From UBA6109 sp035366835 (GTDB lineage: Bacteria > Desulfobacterota > Syntrophia > Syntrophales > UBA6109): a stretch of 64,000 nucleotides of DNA. Of this stretch, positions 25,355-31,612 are shown in pieces. The position numbers and the translations under genes were made by a program. The DNA is taken from the NCBI GenBank assembly GCA_035366835.1, contig DAOSIS010000017.1, positions 1-64,000 of the forward strand. The letters are read 5' to 3'. The first letter of the stretch is position 1. Each line of letters opens with the position of its first letter. The notes beneath the pieces are model-generated. The model was given only the letters and a program-made list of their open reading frames with translations. It had not been told where the DNA came from and did not search any database.

Positions 25355-25372
25355 TTTGAGAGGATATTCATC

Positions 25373-25401
25373 TTGACATTTGCGGGGCGATTGACTACAT
25401 A
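25373..25401 (+). promoter_or_regulatory. Candidate promoter of tRNA-Glu
   Basis: TTGACA at 25373-25378, 17-base spacer, weak TACATA -10 at 25396-25401. It is followed by a GC-rich discriminator region and the tRNA 38 bases on. Confidence 0.5.
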
Positions 25402-25438
25402 TCGCCCTTCGCGGAAGCTGATTAGGGCTGCAGATCAC

Positions 25439-25513
25439 GGTCCCATCGTCTAGTGGTTAGGACGCTGGCCTCTCACGCCGGAAACTCGGGTTCGAACCCC
25501 GGTGGGACCACCA
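25439..25513 (+). tRNA. tRNA-Glu (anticodon CUC)
   Basis: A complete cloverleaf with encoded CCA. Acceptor GGTCCCA (25439-25445) pairs with TGGGACC (25503-25509); discriminator A and CCA end at 25513. The anticodon loop CTCTCAC reads CTC, and the T-loop is TTCGAAC. Its 3' part, from the anticodon loop on, is also the left repeat of the integrated element, so the tRNA remains intact after integration. Confidence 0.97.
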
Positions 25514-25516
25514 AAT
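25470..25516 (+). repeat. attL: 47-bp direct repeat in the 3' half of tRNA-Glu
   Basis: Bases 25470-25516 (anticodon loop through CCA plus three bases) are identical to 31613-31659. Integration by a tyrosine recombinase into a tRNA 3' end produces exactly this duplication. Confidence 0.93.
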
Positions 25517-25538
25517 CTTCTTCAAGAATCTTAGGTAG

Positions 25539-26611
25539 TTACATCGCCTCAGATTTTTGTTTTATGGACAACGGGATGATGGTCGGGACTTTTGGTCGTG
25601 AATTCCGGTTTGACAGGAGTTCAAGCGCCGGTCTCACAGGCTCCATGCCCCGGATATATCTTTCCGTCGTCGTCAATTGCTTGTGCCGCAAAATCCGCTG
25701 AATCGTCACCATCGGAACATTCGCTTGCGCCAGGATGCTGGCCGTCAAATGCCTGATGGCATGTATCCCGAACGTCTTTACGCCTGCCTCTTTACAGATC
25801 CGATTCATGTAATGCTGGCGGCAGGTAAACGGGACGGGCTCTTTTCTCTCCGGATTCGGAAAAACCAACTCCGTCTTTGCCGATTGACGGTGCAGGACCA
25901 CAGCATTAAAAAGCTCATCGGTCATCGGCAGCCAATCATATTCAAGACTGCCCCCGAGCCGCTTCCTGGTGCCGATCCTGACCCGCTGGCCGGCAAAGTC
26001 CACATCCTCCCATCGAAGCCGGAAAAGCTCCGCCCTCCTTGCAGCCAAATGGAGATAGGCAAGCATCATCACCCTGTCTTGCCCCTCCGTTTTATCGAAG
26101 AACTTCCAGAAATCGCTCTCAGGGGGAATGTAACGGGTTCTTCTTTCTTCCGGGAACCGTTCCGCCATGCACGGATTGGGTGCGGGTAGGTTCAGATACT
26201 TGATGCCCCAGTCCAACCGGCTATCAGGTTTTTCCGTTCCTTATTGGCCGCGTATCCCGAACGCTTCTTGGCTTGAGCCCTCAGATAATTCAGCACCTGG
26301 ACGGGCCGCAGGTTTTCCACGGGCATGGACGAGTCAACCGTCTTGAAGAAGGTCTTGAACATCGCCTTCTTCTCTTTGAAGGTCTTTTTTACGAATCTGA
26401 CCTCCGCATATTCCAGATATTTCGTCGCCCATTCAATCAGCGTCAAGGAGACCGTAGGGGTCGTCAATTCCTCCTCGGGAGCGTTTCTTTTTTCCGACTC
26501 CCAGTCCAACGCCTTCGCCCTGGTTTCGAATATCCCGAAATAACGCTTGCCCTGGCGCATGACATCGGCTACCCACTCCACCTTGTTCTTTTTCATCCTC
26601 TTGTAAGGCAT
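25539..26611 (-). pseudogene. Tyrosine recombinase/integrase, broken by a frameshift
   Basis: Two overlapping frames make one integrase. The N-terminal part (26611 to 26192) holds the arm-type and core-binding domains (FFKTVDSSMPVENLRPVQV). The C-terminal part (26216 to 25539) holds the catalytic domain with Arg in AARRAELFRLRW, HAIRH, the second-box His in LRHKQL and Tyr in TTERYIRG. The frames cross at about 26209-26216, where a single missing base turns an expected AGWNWGIKYL into AGWTGASSI and a stop. ATG 26611 has a good AAGGAGAG site. All catalytic residues survive, so the break may be recent, a sequencing error or, less likely, programmed frameshifting. The gene ends 23 bases from attL, the usual position. 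Confidence 0.85.
25581..25603 (+). repeat. Left copy of paired short repeats (candidate integrase arm sites)
   Basis: GGTCGGGACTT (25581-25591) and TTTGGTCGTGAAT (25591-25603) lie 64 bases inside attL, within the end of the integrase gene. Both also occur, in the same orientation but swapped order, 70 bases inside attR at 31517-31542. Confidence 0.55.
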
Positions 26612-26789
26612 GACTTCTCTCCTTTATCTTCTGGATGACCAGATTTTCAAAGAACAAGATAAGGCGACCCAGCCTTATTCCGCCAAGGTCGGCATAGTAG
26701 CGCCTTACCGTTTCAGCGTCAACGCCCAAGAACTCCGCCAATTCCTTGGCCGTCATTTTCCTCCCGCATGTCTCAACCAGTGCGCTCAT
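26433..26789 (-). CDS. Excisionase-like helix-turn-helix protein
   Basis: A 118-residue frame. Residues 12-50 (MTAKELAEFLGVDAETVRRY) form a MerR/AlpA-like winged HTH as in excisionases and element regulators, followed by GGIRLGRLILFFE, the wing. The last 60 residues read over the start of the integrase gene in another phase and look non-natural, so the original stop has probably been lost. ATG 26789 is nine bases after GGGAG. It lies directly upstream of the integrase on the same strand, the usual xis-int arrangement. It would direct excision or control the element's genes. Confidence 0.65.
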   Translation of the reverse strand: MSALVETCGRKMTAKELAEFLGVDAETVRRYYADLGGIRLGRLILFFENLVIQKIKERSHALQEDEKEQGGVGSRCHAPGQALFRDIRNQGEGVGLGVGKKKRSRGGIDDPYGLLDAD

Positions 26790-26805
26790 GGCGGTCATCT
26801 CCCGT

Positions 26806-27618
26806 TCAGAACGGGACCCCCTCCGGGCTTTGTCCTGCCCTCAGCCATTCCAGGAATCTGAAAATCGTCTCCCTTTCGATAAACACAAAGAACTGCGTCC
26901 GGACTTCCTTCAGAGCCTTCTTGTAATGTCCCTTGGCATTTCTGGCGATCTTCCGAAGGCATCGTTTCAGAACGACCATTTCCGATCCCGTCATGTCGAT
27001 CATTTCCGCCTCGCCCTCGACAGGATCTCCCAATACCCCCCAATTGCGCCCGATGCTCTCAGAGGCAACGAACGATGCATCTTTGACCATGTACTTGCTC
27101 ATGTACTTCTGCATCTGCTTCCGAGACTCAATAAACCGATAGCTCTTGTGATGAAGGGCAACCGCCAATGCCTTCTCCTTGGACTCCGTCCTCGTGATGT
27201 CCACCCACTTTCTGGCGATCTCGACAAATCTACGCAGGTAGGTTTCACGATCCGCGCCGGGGATGCTGTAAACCATGTGGAAATGCGGGACCTGTTCCCT
27301 TTCCAGTTCTCCGGATTTCCTTCTCACCCATTCCTTTTTCCAGATCCCCGCGATCTCAATCCCTGCTCTTTCCATCCACTGTTTCAGAACTTTCAAGCAC
27401 CGCTGGGCATATTCCGCCCTCTCTCTGATGCCCAATCCCTTCATCACATCATCCGCAAACGTGAAATCCTGCCAGAAATCGAATGGCCTCTCGATCTTCG
27501 CCATCAAGATCATCATGTTGCGCCTGGACTTGTCCGAGAAGGTCCTAATCTCCTTCTTTAGCCCTCTCTTTTCGCCATTATTCTTTCCAAACCTCACCCG
27601 ATCCTTGCTCCTGACCAT
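26806..27618 (-). CDS. HUH-type rolling-circle replication initiator (Rep)
   Basis: A 270-residue protein with the HUH endonuclease signature: the metal-binding His pair in PHFHMVYSI and the tyrosine helix KQMQKYMSKYMVK, with two Tyr four apart. GRNWGVLG follows, as in phage G2P/VP4-like and related Reps. The enzyme would nick one strand at an origin, attach through Tyr to the 5' end and prime rolling-circle replication of the excised circle. Start taken at ATG 27618 (MVRSKDRVRF) after GGGGTGACG; the frame is open to 27831 but that part covers the inverted repeat. It is followed 16 bases later by the HTH gene. Confidence 0.8.
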   Translation of the reverse strand: MVRSKDRVRFGKNNGEKRGLKKEIRTFSDKSRRNMMILMAKIERPFDFWQDFTFADDVMKGLGIRERAEYAQRCLKVLKQWMERAGIEIAGIWKKEWVRRKSGELEREQVPHFHMVYSIPGADRETYLRRFVEIARKWVDITRTESKEKALAVALHHKSYRFIESRKQMQKYMSKYMVKDASFVASESIGRNWGVLGDPVEGEAEMIDMTGSEMVVLKRCLRKIARNAKGHYKKALKEVRTQFFVFIERETIFRFLEWLRAGQSPEGVPF

Positions 27619-27749
27619 CGTCACCCCAGCATAGACCGACAAATGCTCCCCAACATCACCCCCATCAACTCCCCGGGAAAATATGTCACATGTACAAGCA
27701 GGGTCGATCCGATAGACGCGATCAGCCAATTGCACTTGCTCTTGCCCAT

Positions 27750-27797
27750 CCTTGCCCGGGCCCGGGGTCGCTCTACCGCGTCCCTCCCCGGGCAAGG
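27750..27797. repeat. Inverted repeat upstream of rep (origin candidate)
   Basis: CCTTGCCCGGG (27750-27760) and CCCGGGCAAGG (27787-27797) are perfect 11-bp arms around a 26-base GC-rich spacer. A nested CCCGGGCCCGGG lies at its left side. It is in the 385-base stretch between rep and the ribbon-helix-helix gene, with no credible gene of its own. Position and structure fit a nick site/double-strand origin for the adjacent Rep, but the nick sequence cannot be identified by eye. Confidence 0.5.
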
Positions 27798-27831
27798 GTC
27801 TTTCCGCCCCTACCTCATATCCATCAGCCAC

Positions 27832-27863
27832 AAAAAAACCCTCCTGGATGCGTCCAGAAGGGT
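27832..27863 (-). terminator. Intrinsic terminator on the minus strand after the RHH gene
   Basis: Arms 27838-27848 and 27853-27863 form an 11-bp imperfect stem with a 4-base loop. On the minus strand it runs into seven T (27832-27838 as A on plus). It would end transcription of the gene at 28004-28288 before rep. Confidence 0.7.
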
Positions 27864-28003
27864 CGTGTTGACAGATAAGCCGTCAGCCTATACACTGACC
27901 GCAGATCCGTTCCGGTTTGCCACCCCTCCGAGGGTTTTGACACTTCTGGAACGCGATTTAGAAGGCCGGGCATGCTCGCAACATGATCCGGCTTTCGTTT
28001 TTT

Positions 28004-28288
28004 CTATTTTCTGATTTCCAATTCATCGTCCTTCGTCAAAGATACTTTGCCACTGTAAACGGCCTCCTTAAATTTCCGCATAATCTTCTCGCCAATACGA
28101 ACGGCGGCAAAAATTCCGGTTTTCTTCAAAATCTTCATGTCCTCCAAACCACTCTCGATTAAATTTCCCATTAGCTGACTTCTGGTTAAGCCGTTCTCCT
28201 CCGCCATCTCGTCAATCTCCGCAACGACGCTCGGCCGCAGCTTCACGGAATACTGTTGTTTCGGTTCCTGGACTGGTTTCCTACCCAT
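28004..28288 (-). CDS. Ribbon-helix-helix DNA-binding protein
   Basis: A 94-residue protein. QYSVKLRPSVVAEIDEMAEE then LTRSQLMGNLIESGL is a ribbon (beta strand) plus two helices, as in CopG/Arc/Omega regulators. The last 40 residues are of unknown role. ATG 28288 follows GGGAGGTG. Within the element it is the best candidate for copy-number or rep control. It is separated from rep by a terminator and the inverted repeat. Confidence 0.75.
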   Translation of the reverse strand: MGRKPVQEPKQQYSVKLRPSVVAEIDEMAEENGLTRSQLMGNLIESGLEDMKILKKTGIFAAVRIGEKIMRKFKEAVYSGKVSLTKDDELEIRK

Positions 28289-28431
28289 AGCCGTTCACCT
28301 CCCACAATTCAGATACACCCTATAAAAGTCTGTTTTTGTCTCTATAACAATGCATAATTTTCTGTCAAGAGATTTTTTTCAGGAAGGTTTAACAGGCGGC
28401 GTGAATGGAGCCTTCAAGGGTGGGCGCGAAG

Positions 28432-28551
28432 GCTCAACAGCCGACAATAAGCGGACGAGCGTAGCAAGAGTGAGCGACAGCGAACGGTCCGCTTACGCAC
28501 AGCTTGAGGGGCGCGGCTTTTTGCGCGTCACTCTCAAAGCTGTTGTTCGGA
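28432..28551 (-). repeat. attC-like site 1 (downstream of cassette A)
   Basis: On the minus strand it ends in R' GTTGAGC (28432-28438), a perfect GTTRRRY core. It starts with R'' TCCGAAC (28545-28551), which is the exact complement of the cassette A start at 29153-29159. CAACAGC (28435-28441) pairs with GCTGTTG (28539-28545), enclosing two hairpins: TAAGCGGAC/GTCCGCTTA, and CAGCTTGAG paired with CTCAAAGCTG. At 120 bp it is in the long range of attC sites. A second, smaller inverted repeat (GAGCCTTC/GAAGGCTC) lies just outside at 28409-28435. Confidence 0.55.
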
Positions 28552-28555
28552 CGGT

Positions 28556-29140
28556 CTAAAGCTTCACTATCCGGGCGATGTCACTGCAGTCGCCCAACTC
28601 CAAAACCACATTCTTGTCTTTCTGTATGCCAAAATCCCCGACCAGCGCAAATCGGAATTCCTTCTGACTGGAAAACCGGACATTCTTTTGAAATATGCCC
28701 TCCACCCAGTGATATGCACTGTAACTCCCTTCGTCTTTGTCGTACGTAACCGGACCCACTTTTAAACCATGGATTTTAGGTCTTAAACGAACAGCAGCGT
28801 CACGGATGCGGACAGCAAATTGAAGAGTGTCTGTGATTTGAACTACGGTATCCCTGTCCTTCCAAGTGTTCAATATTAGAAAAGGGTCTGTCTCCATTGT
28901 GCTACACCAGACAAAGATAGGATTTGCGTAGACGGCTGTGCACCTGACTCCTTGGCGAATTGTAATGCTCACACACTCCATCAAGTCGCCTCGCTGAGGG
29001 TCTTCGTCTTCACGAAATATCTCTATGTTTGTAAAATAGAGTACTCCTTTCTTCAGCAAGTCGTCAGCCCAGCTGCAACGATACGCCTTGTATACGCCTG
29101 GCAAAACAAATTCAATCCCGTCTTGGAAGATTGTACTCAT
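28556..29140 (-). CDS. Cassette A protein, unknown (weak DUF2971-like features)
   Basis: A 194-residue protein without signal or membrane segment. An early GVLYFTNIEIFREDEDPQRGD and a late FSSQKEFRFALVG recall DUF2971-type proteins, which have a similar start with N/D-P-x-D and a late E-F/Y-R segment, but I would not assign it. ATG 29140 lies about 14 bases inside the cassette start, after GGAGG. It is one gene per cassette, transcribed toward its attC, as in integrons. Confidence 0.6.
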   Translation of the reverse strand: MSTIFQDGIEFVLPGVYKAYRCSWADDLLKKGVLYFTNIEIFREDEDPQRGDLMECVSITIRQGVRCTAVYANPIFVWCSTMETDPFLILNTWKDRDTVVQITDTLQFAVRIRDAAVRLRPKIHGLKVGPVTYDKDEGSYSAYHWVEGIFQKNVRFSSQKEFRFALVGDFGIQKDKNVVLELGDCSDIARIVKL

Positions 29141-29152
29141 CGGAAGCCATCC

Positions 29153-29244
29153 TCCGAACGTGCGAAGTAACCTGCAGCCGGAGCGCGAAGCGCGGAGGGA
29201 ACCAGCAAACCTGCAAGCGTAGCTTGCGGGCGGTCCGGTTGACC
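29153..29244 (-). repeat. attC-like site 2 (between cassettes A and B)
   Basis: Between TCCGAAC (29153-29159) and GTTGACC (29238-29244) are two small hairpins (GCGC-GAA-GCGC and CAAGC-GTA-GCTTG). The 12-mer GCGGGCGGTCCG at 29226-29237 recurs with one or two changes in sites 1 (28480-28491) and 4 (30627-30638). The R'' box is not complementary to the start of cassette B beyond the GTT core, so this site is the weakest match. Confidence 0.4.
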
Positions 29245-29257
29245 GAAATGATAGGTT

Positions 29258-29863
29258 TCAGCTCCATTTCAGACCAAAGTACTTTTCTAGTAGGTAAAAG
29301 ATCACGTCGGAATCTGTCTGAGTGTTGCACTGAGGTAGTTTTGTAAGCGAAATTTCTCGCATGATCTTGTTGACTAGACCGTAGTCCTTGGGCCGCATTT
29401 CAATGTAACCGTAGCCCTTCAAGAACTGGCTACTTCTGATTGGGAATTCTTTGTTACGAAAGACTATCTTGTCACCCGGGTAGAACCTGCACTCGTCATA
29501 CTCGAAGTAGCCTCGCTCATTCATCTGCCGGAGATAGGGTTGCACCCGATTGGAAAAAGTCTTCTCTGCAAGAAATACATAGAGGTCTATTAGATTCTTT
29601 ATGTCCTTCTGCTTGTTGAAATTTAGCCCCATAAATAGGCCAGACTCGTCGAATGACAGCTTAATCTTCTTGCCACTGGACAAGGTTATATGGAGATAGG
29701 CACTTTCAGCCTCGCCAACCTTCAGGAAGTTCATACGTTGCGTCGTCATAACTCGGGAAAAGAAGAGATTTGTGATCTCGTCAAACCGATACGAAGAGCC
29801 CTTATGAATGAAACCATCGGCAGTCACCTGAAATACGTTGTATTGGCTCTTCTCGAACAGCAT
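29258..29863 (-). CDS. Cassette B protein, unknown
   Basis: A 201-residue cytosolic protein I do not recognise. It has an N-terminal beta-rich part (residues 1-75, PH-domain-like pattern with HITLSSGKKIKLSF), then a mixed basic/aromatic C-terminal part. No catalytic motif is visible. The cassette begins TTAGAT at 29885 and the ATG follows a CAGGAG site nine bases upstream. It is lower in GC than chromosomal genes of the window, in line with acquisition. Confidence 0.6.
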   Translation of the reverse strand: MLFEKSQYNVFQVTADGFIHKGSSYRFDEITNLFFSRVMTTQRMNFLKVGEAESAYLHITLSSGKKIKLSFDESGLFMGLNFNKQKDIKNLIDLYVFLAEKTFSNRVQPYLRQMNERGYFEYDECRFYPGDKIVFRNKEFPIRSSQFLKGYGYIEMRPKDYGLVNKIMREISLTKLPQCNTQTDSDVIFYLLEKYFGLKWS

Positions 29864-29879
29864 GTGATGGGCTCCTGAA

Positions 29880-29951
29880 ATCTAACGTTACTGCTGAGGT
29901 GCTGGTGAAGCGCGTAGCGTGTCACCAGTAGCCCCCAGCCCATTGTTGGCT
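29880..29951 (-). repeat. attC-like site 3 (between cassettes B and C)
   Basis: The best attC candidate, 72 bp. On the minus strand R' is GTTAGAT (29880-29886), a perfect core, and R'' is AGCCAAC (29945-29951), exactly complementary to the cassette C start at 30585-30591. Between them is a bulged stem: CTGGTGA/TCACCAG inside GCTG/CAGC. The end of the cassette C gene lies within it, as often seen in cassettes. Confidence 0.65.
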
Positions 29952-30568
29952 GCGTCTTTGATGGCCTCAAGCATTCCGCGATATTTCTGCTGGTAAACAT
30001 CTGCATATCGTTCAGTGAAAGACTCAATACTATCGCCAACCCGAATCATCCAATAGAAGTAATAATGATCCTTTTTACTCGATAAGCGTGGTAGGGTTAA
30101 CTCGGTATGGTGATTCAGTCCTCGTTTCGCGATTCGGCATTGTCCCGGCTGAATTCGGGGCAGTCCCGCTTCGTTGTCTAAGAACGCTGCTACGTATGCA
30201 TTGCCATAGACAAGATTTTTCTCAATGCCTGGGAACTCAAGTCTCTGATGGTAAGAAAATTGGCCGCGGGCGATGCTTGTCGCAAGCATTATGTCGTGCT
30301 GTAAAACCGCGCGGTTCAATTCCTCGACAACCTCTAAGAGCGCCTGTAACTGATTGTCCAAGCTCTCATGATCGTTAACAAACAGAACTGCACAATCCGA
30401 AATAAAAATGCCATGTACACGCGGATGTGTATGTAGAACCTGGTAGCCTGATGTGTAGAAATGATCAAGTGCTTTTACGGCGCGGTTGTCATGCTTCATC
30501 ATCTCTTTGAATCCCGAGATATCAGCAAAAGCAGCGAAGGTTTCCCCATTATAGTCTGGTATCGGCAT
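29888..30568 (-). CDS. Cassette C protein: class III nucleotide-cyclase-like
   Basis: A 226-residue single-domain protein. FAAFADISGF (Asp16) and GIFISDCAVLF (Asp58) match the two metal-binding aspartates of class III adenylate/guanylate cyclases; their spacing of 42 is close to the 44 of mammalian enzymes. VYGNAYVAAFLDNE aligns with the G-x-x-V-N-x-A-x-R-L helix but lacks the transition-state Asn and Arg. It may therefore be an unusual cyclase or a nucleotide-binding relative. No membrane or regulatory domain is fused. ATG 30568 follows AAGGAGG, 17 bases inside the cassette start. Cyclases of this class make signals in Pycsar-type phage defence, which makes a defence role possible but unproven. 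Confidence 0.6.
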   Translation of the reverse strand: MPIPDYNGETFAAFADISGFKEMMKHDNRAVKALDHFYTSGYQVLHTHPRVHGIFISDCAVLFVNDHESLDNQLQALLEVVEELNRAVLQHDIMLATSIARGQFSYHQRLEFPGIEKNLVYGNAYVAAFLDNEAGLPRIQPGQCRIAKRGLNHHTELTLPRLSSKKDHYYFYWMIRVGDSIESFTERYADVYQQKYRGMLEAIKDAANNGLGATGDTLRASPAPQQ

Positions 30569-30584
30569 CCTTAGCCCTCCTTAC

Positions 30585-30645
30585 AGCCAACGATAGGACG
30601 GATGGCCGAAGGCCAAGCGAGCCTTAGCGAGCGGTCCGTCCTATC
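30585..30645 (-). repeat. attC-like site 4 / start of cassette C
   Basis: AGCCAAC at 30585-30591 begins the site. GATAGGACGGA (30592-30602) is a perfect complement of TCCGTCCTATC (30635-30645), with GCGAGCGGTCCG in between. No GTT core is seen after the right arm, so the site is truncated or degenerate; no integron integrase or attI is adjacent. Confidence 0.45.
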
Positions 30646-30696
30646 AGTGGAATAGAGGGAAAACATTCTACCATATCAAAAACATAGATGGAAAGA

Positions 30697-30727
30697 TTTT
30701 CCACTTATTACGATTTAAGTGGGAAAA
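30697..30727. repeat. AT-rich inverted repeat right of the cassette array
   Basis: TTTTCCACTTA (30697-30707) and TAAGTGGGAAAA (30716-30727) pair with one bulged base around an 8-base loop. It lies in the 285-base gap between the cassette array and the toxin-antitoxin genes and could be an operator or protein-binding site. Confidence 0.35.
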
Positions 30728-30736
30728 ATGGAAAAT

Positions 30737-30772
30737 ATTAAAATTGCATAATAAGGCTTCCAGACCGCCCTC
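30737..30772 (+). repeat. Imperfect 36-bp repeat, copy 1 (copy 2 abuts attR)
   Basis: 30737-30772 matches 31580-31615 at 29 of 36 positions. Copy 2 runs directly into the attR repeat, so copy 1 looks like the remains of an older element end with the toxin-antitoxin segment now between them. Confidence 0.55.
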
Positions 30773-30830
30773 CAATGGTGACCCATCTTAAACCGGACAC
30801 TTCGGTTCTACCAAAACTATTAAAAACATC

Positions 30831-30858
30831 TTGACAAATAGCTCACCCGGAGTATATT
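30831..30858 (+). promoter_or_regulatory. Promoter of the toxin-antitoxin operon
   Basis: TTGACA (30831-30836), 16-base spacer, TATATT (30853-30858), 73 bases before the antitoxin start. The downstream leader is very AT-rich. Confidence 0.65.
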
Positions 30859-30930
30859 AAACTACAAAATTAAAATTTTAGATAATTAACAAATTTTAAA
30901 ACATGCGAAACAATATTGAGGTGAAGAAAA

Positions 30931-31206
30931 ATGCCTTTGATCAAAGTAAAGCAAAACTACCAAATCACGCTACCCAATAGCTTGCGCAAACATTTAAACA
31001 TTGCCGTAGGCGACTACATGGAGGTAGACAAGCAGGACGGTGAAATTGTGTTGAAGCCGGTCAAATTTGTGCATCCTGAACAGGCCTATTTTTACAGCAA
31101 GGAATGGCAGCATGACGAGGCTGAAGCCGATAAAGATATTGCCAAAGGGAGGATGCTTGGCCCGTTTGACAACGTGGATGATTTTGCGAAAGAGATGGAA
31201 AGCTAA
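30931..31206 (+). CDS. AbrB/MazE-type antitoxin
   Basis: A 91-residue protein. Residues 4-46 form a swapped-hairpin AbrB/SpoVT domain (KVKQNYQITLPNSLRKHLNI, then GDYMEVDKQDGEIVLKPV), which binds DNA. The C-terminal half, acidic and likely disordered, would wrap the toxin. ATG 30931 follows GAGGTGAAG. The toxin gene begins 11 bases after its stop. Such antitoxins repress their own promoter and neutralise the toxin until degraded. Confidence 0.85.
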   Translation: MPLIKVKQNYQITLPNSLRKHLNIAVGDYMEVDKQDGEIVLKPVKFVHPEQAYFYSKEWQHDEAEADKDIAKGRMLGPFDNVDDFAKEMES

Positions 31207-31217
31207 CCGTCAAGAGA

Positions 31218-31475
31218 ATGAAATTATATCCGACAGAGAAGTTTAAAAAGCAATATCGCAAGCTTCCGCCAGTGATTCAGGATCTTGTAAAAAAGCAGCT
31301 GGCGTTTTTACTATCCAACCCCAAACACCCATCTCTAAATATAAAAAAGATGAACGACCCTCGGAATATATGGGAAGGCCGGGTAACATATAGTTATCGC
31401 TTTACTTTCCAAATCGACGGTGAGCTCTACATTTTGCGGACTATCGGCACACACGACACATTAAACAAACCGTAA
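31218..31475 (+). CDS. RelE/ParE-superfamily toxin
   Basis: An 85-residue basic protein. FKKQYRKLPPVIQDLVKKQL, NIWEGRVTYSYRFTFQIDG and the terminal IGTHDTLNKP match RelE/YafQ/HigB-like toxins: Arg-rich core strands and a late His. It probably cleaves mRNA on the ribosome, though a ParE-like gyrase activity cannot be excluded. It is coupled to the antitoxin upstream. RelE-type toxins are more often paired with RHH or Phd antitoxins; AbrB-type partners occur but are less common. It may stabilise the element. Confidence 0.85.
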   Translation: MKLYPTEKFKKQYRKLPPVIQDLVKKQLAFLLSNPKHPSLNIKKMNDPRNIWEGRVTYSYRFTFQIDGELYILRTIGTHDTLNKP

Positions 31476-31516
31476 ACCCATTGTGGTATGCTTCCCCGTG
31501 AACAGTCTTACAGTTA

Positions 31517-31542
31517 TTTGGTCGTGAATCTGGTCGGGACTT
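31517..31542 (+). repeat. Right copy of paired short repeats (candidate integrase arm sites)
   Basis: TTTGGTCGTGAAT (31517-31529) and GGTCGGGACTT (31532-31542), 70 bases inside attR. The same two words occur 64 bases inside attL. The near-equal distance suggests integrase or excisionase binding sites on both arms. Confidence 0.55.
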
Positions 31543-31612
31543 GAACGGTTTTGAGGGGTTTTGGCTGGTTAAAATCCTCAATAAAATTGCGGAATAAGGC
31601 TTCCCGGACGCG

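Noticed and set aside
25539..26611. Two separate integrase genes
   Set aside because: Each frame has only half of one integrase and they join within a few bases of each other; a single broken gene explains both.
27643..28014. 123-codon plus-strand frame over the inverted repeat
   Set aside because: It runs through the origin-like repeat and terminator and shows no protein family pattern.
28432..30645. CRISPR array
   Set aside because: The palindromic spacers are few, differ in sequence and are separated by whole genes; they fit attC sites, not CRISPR repeats.
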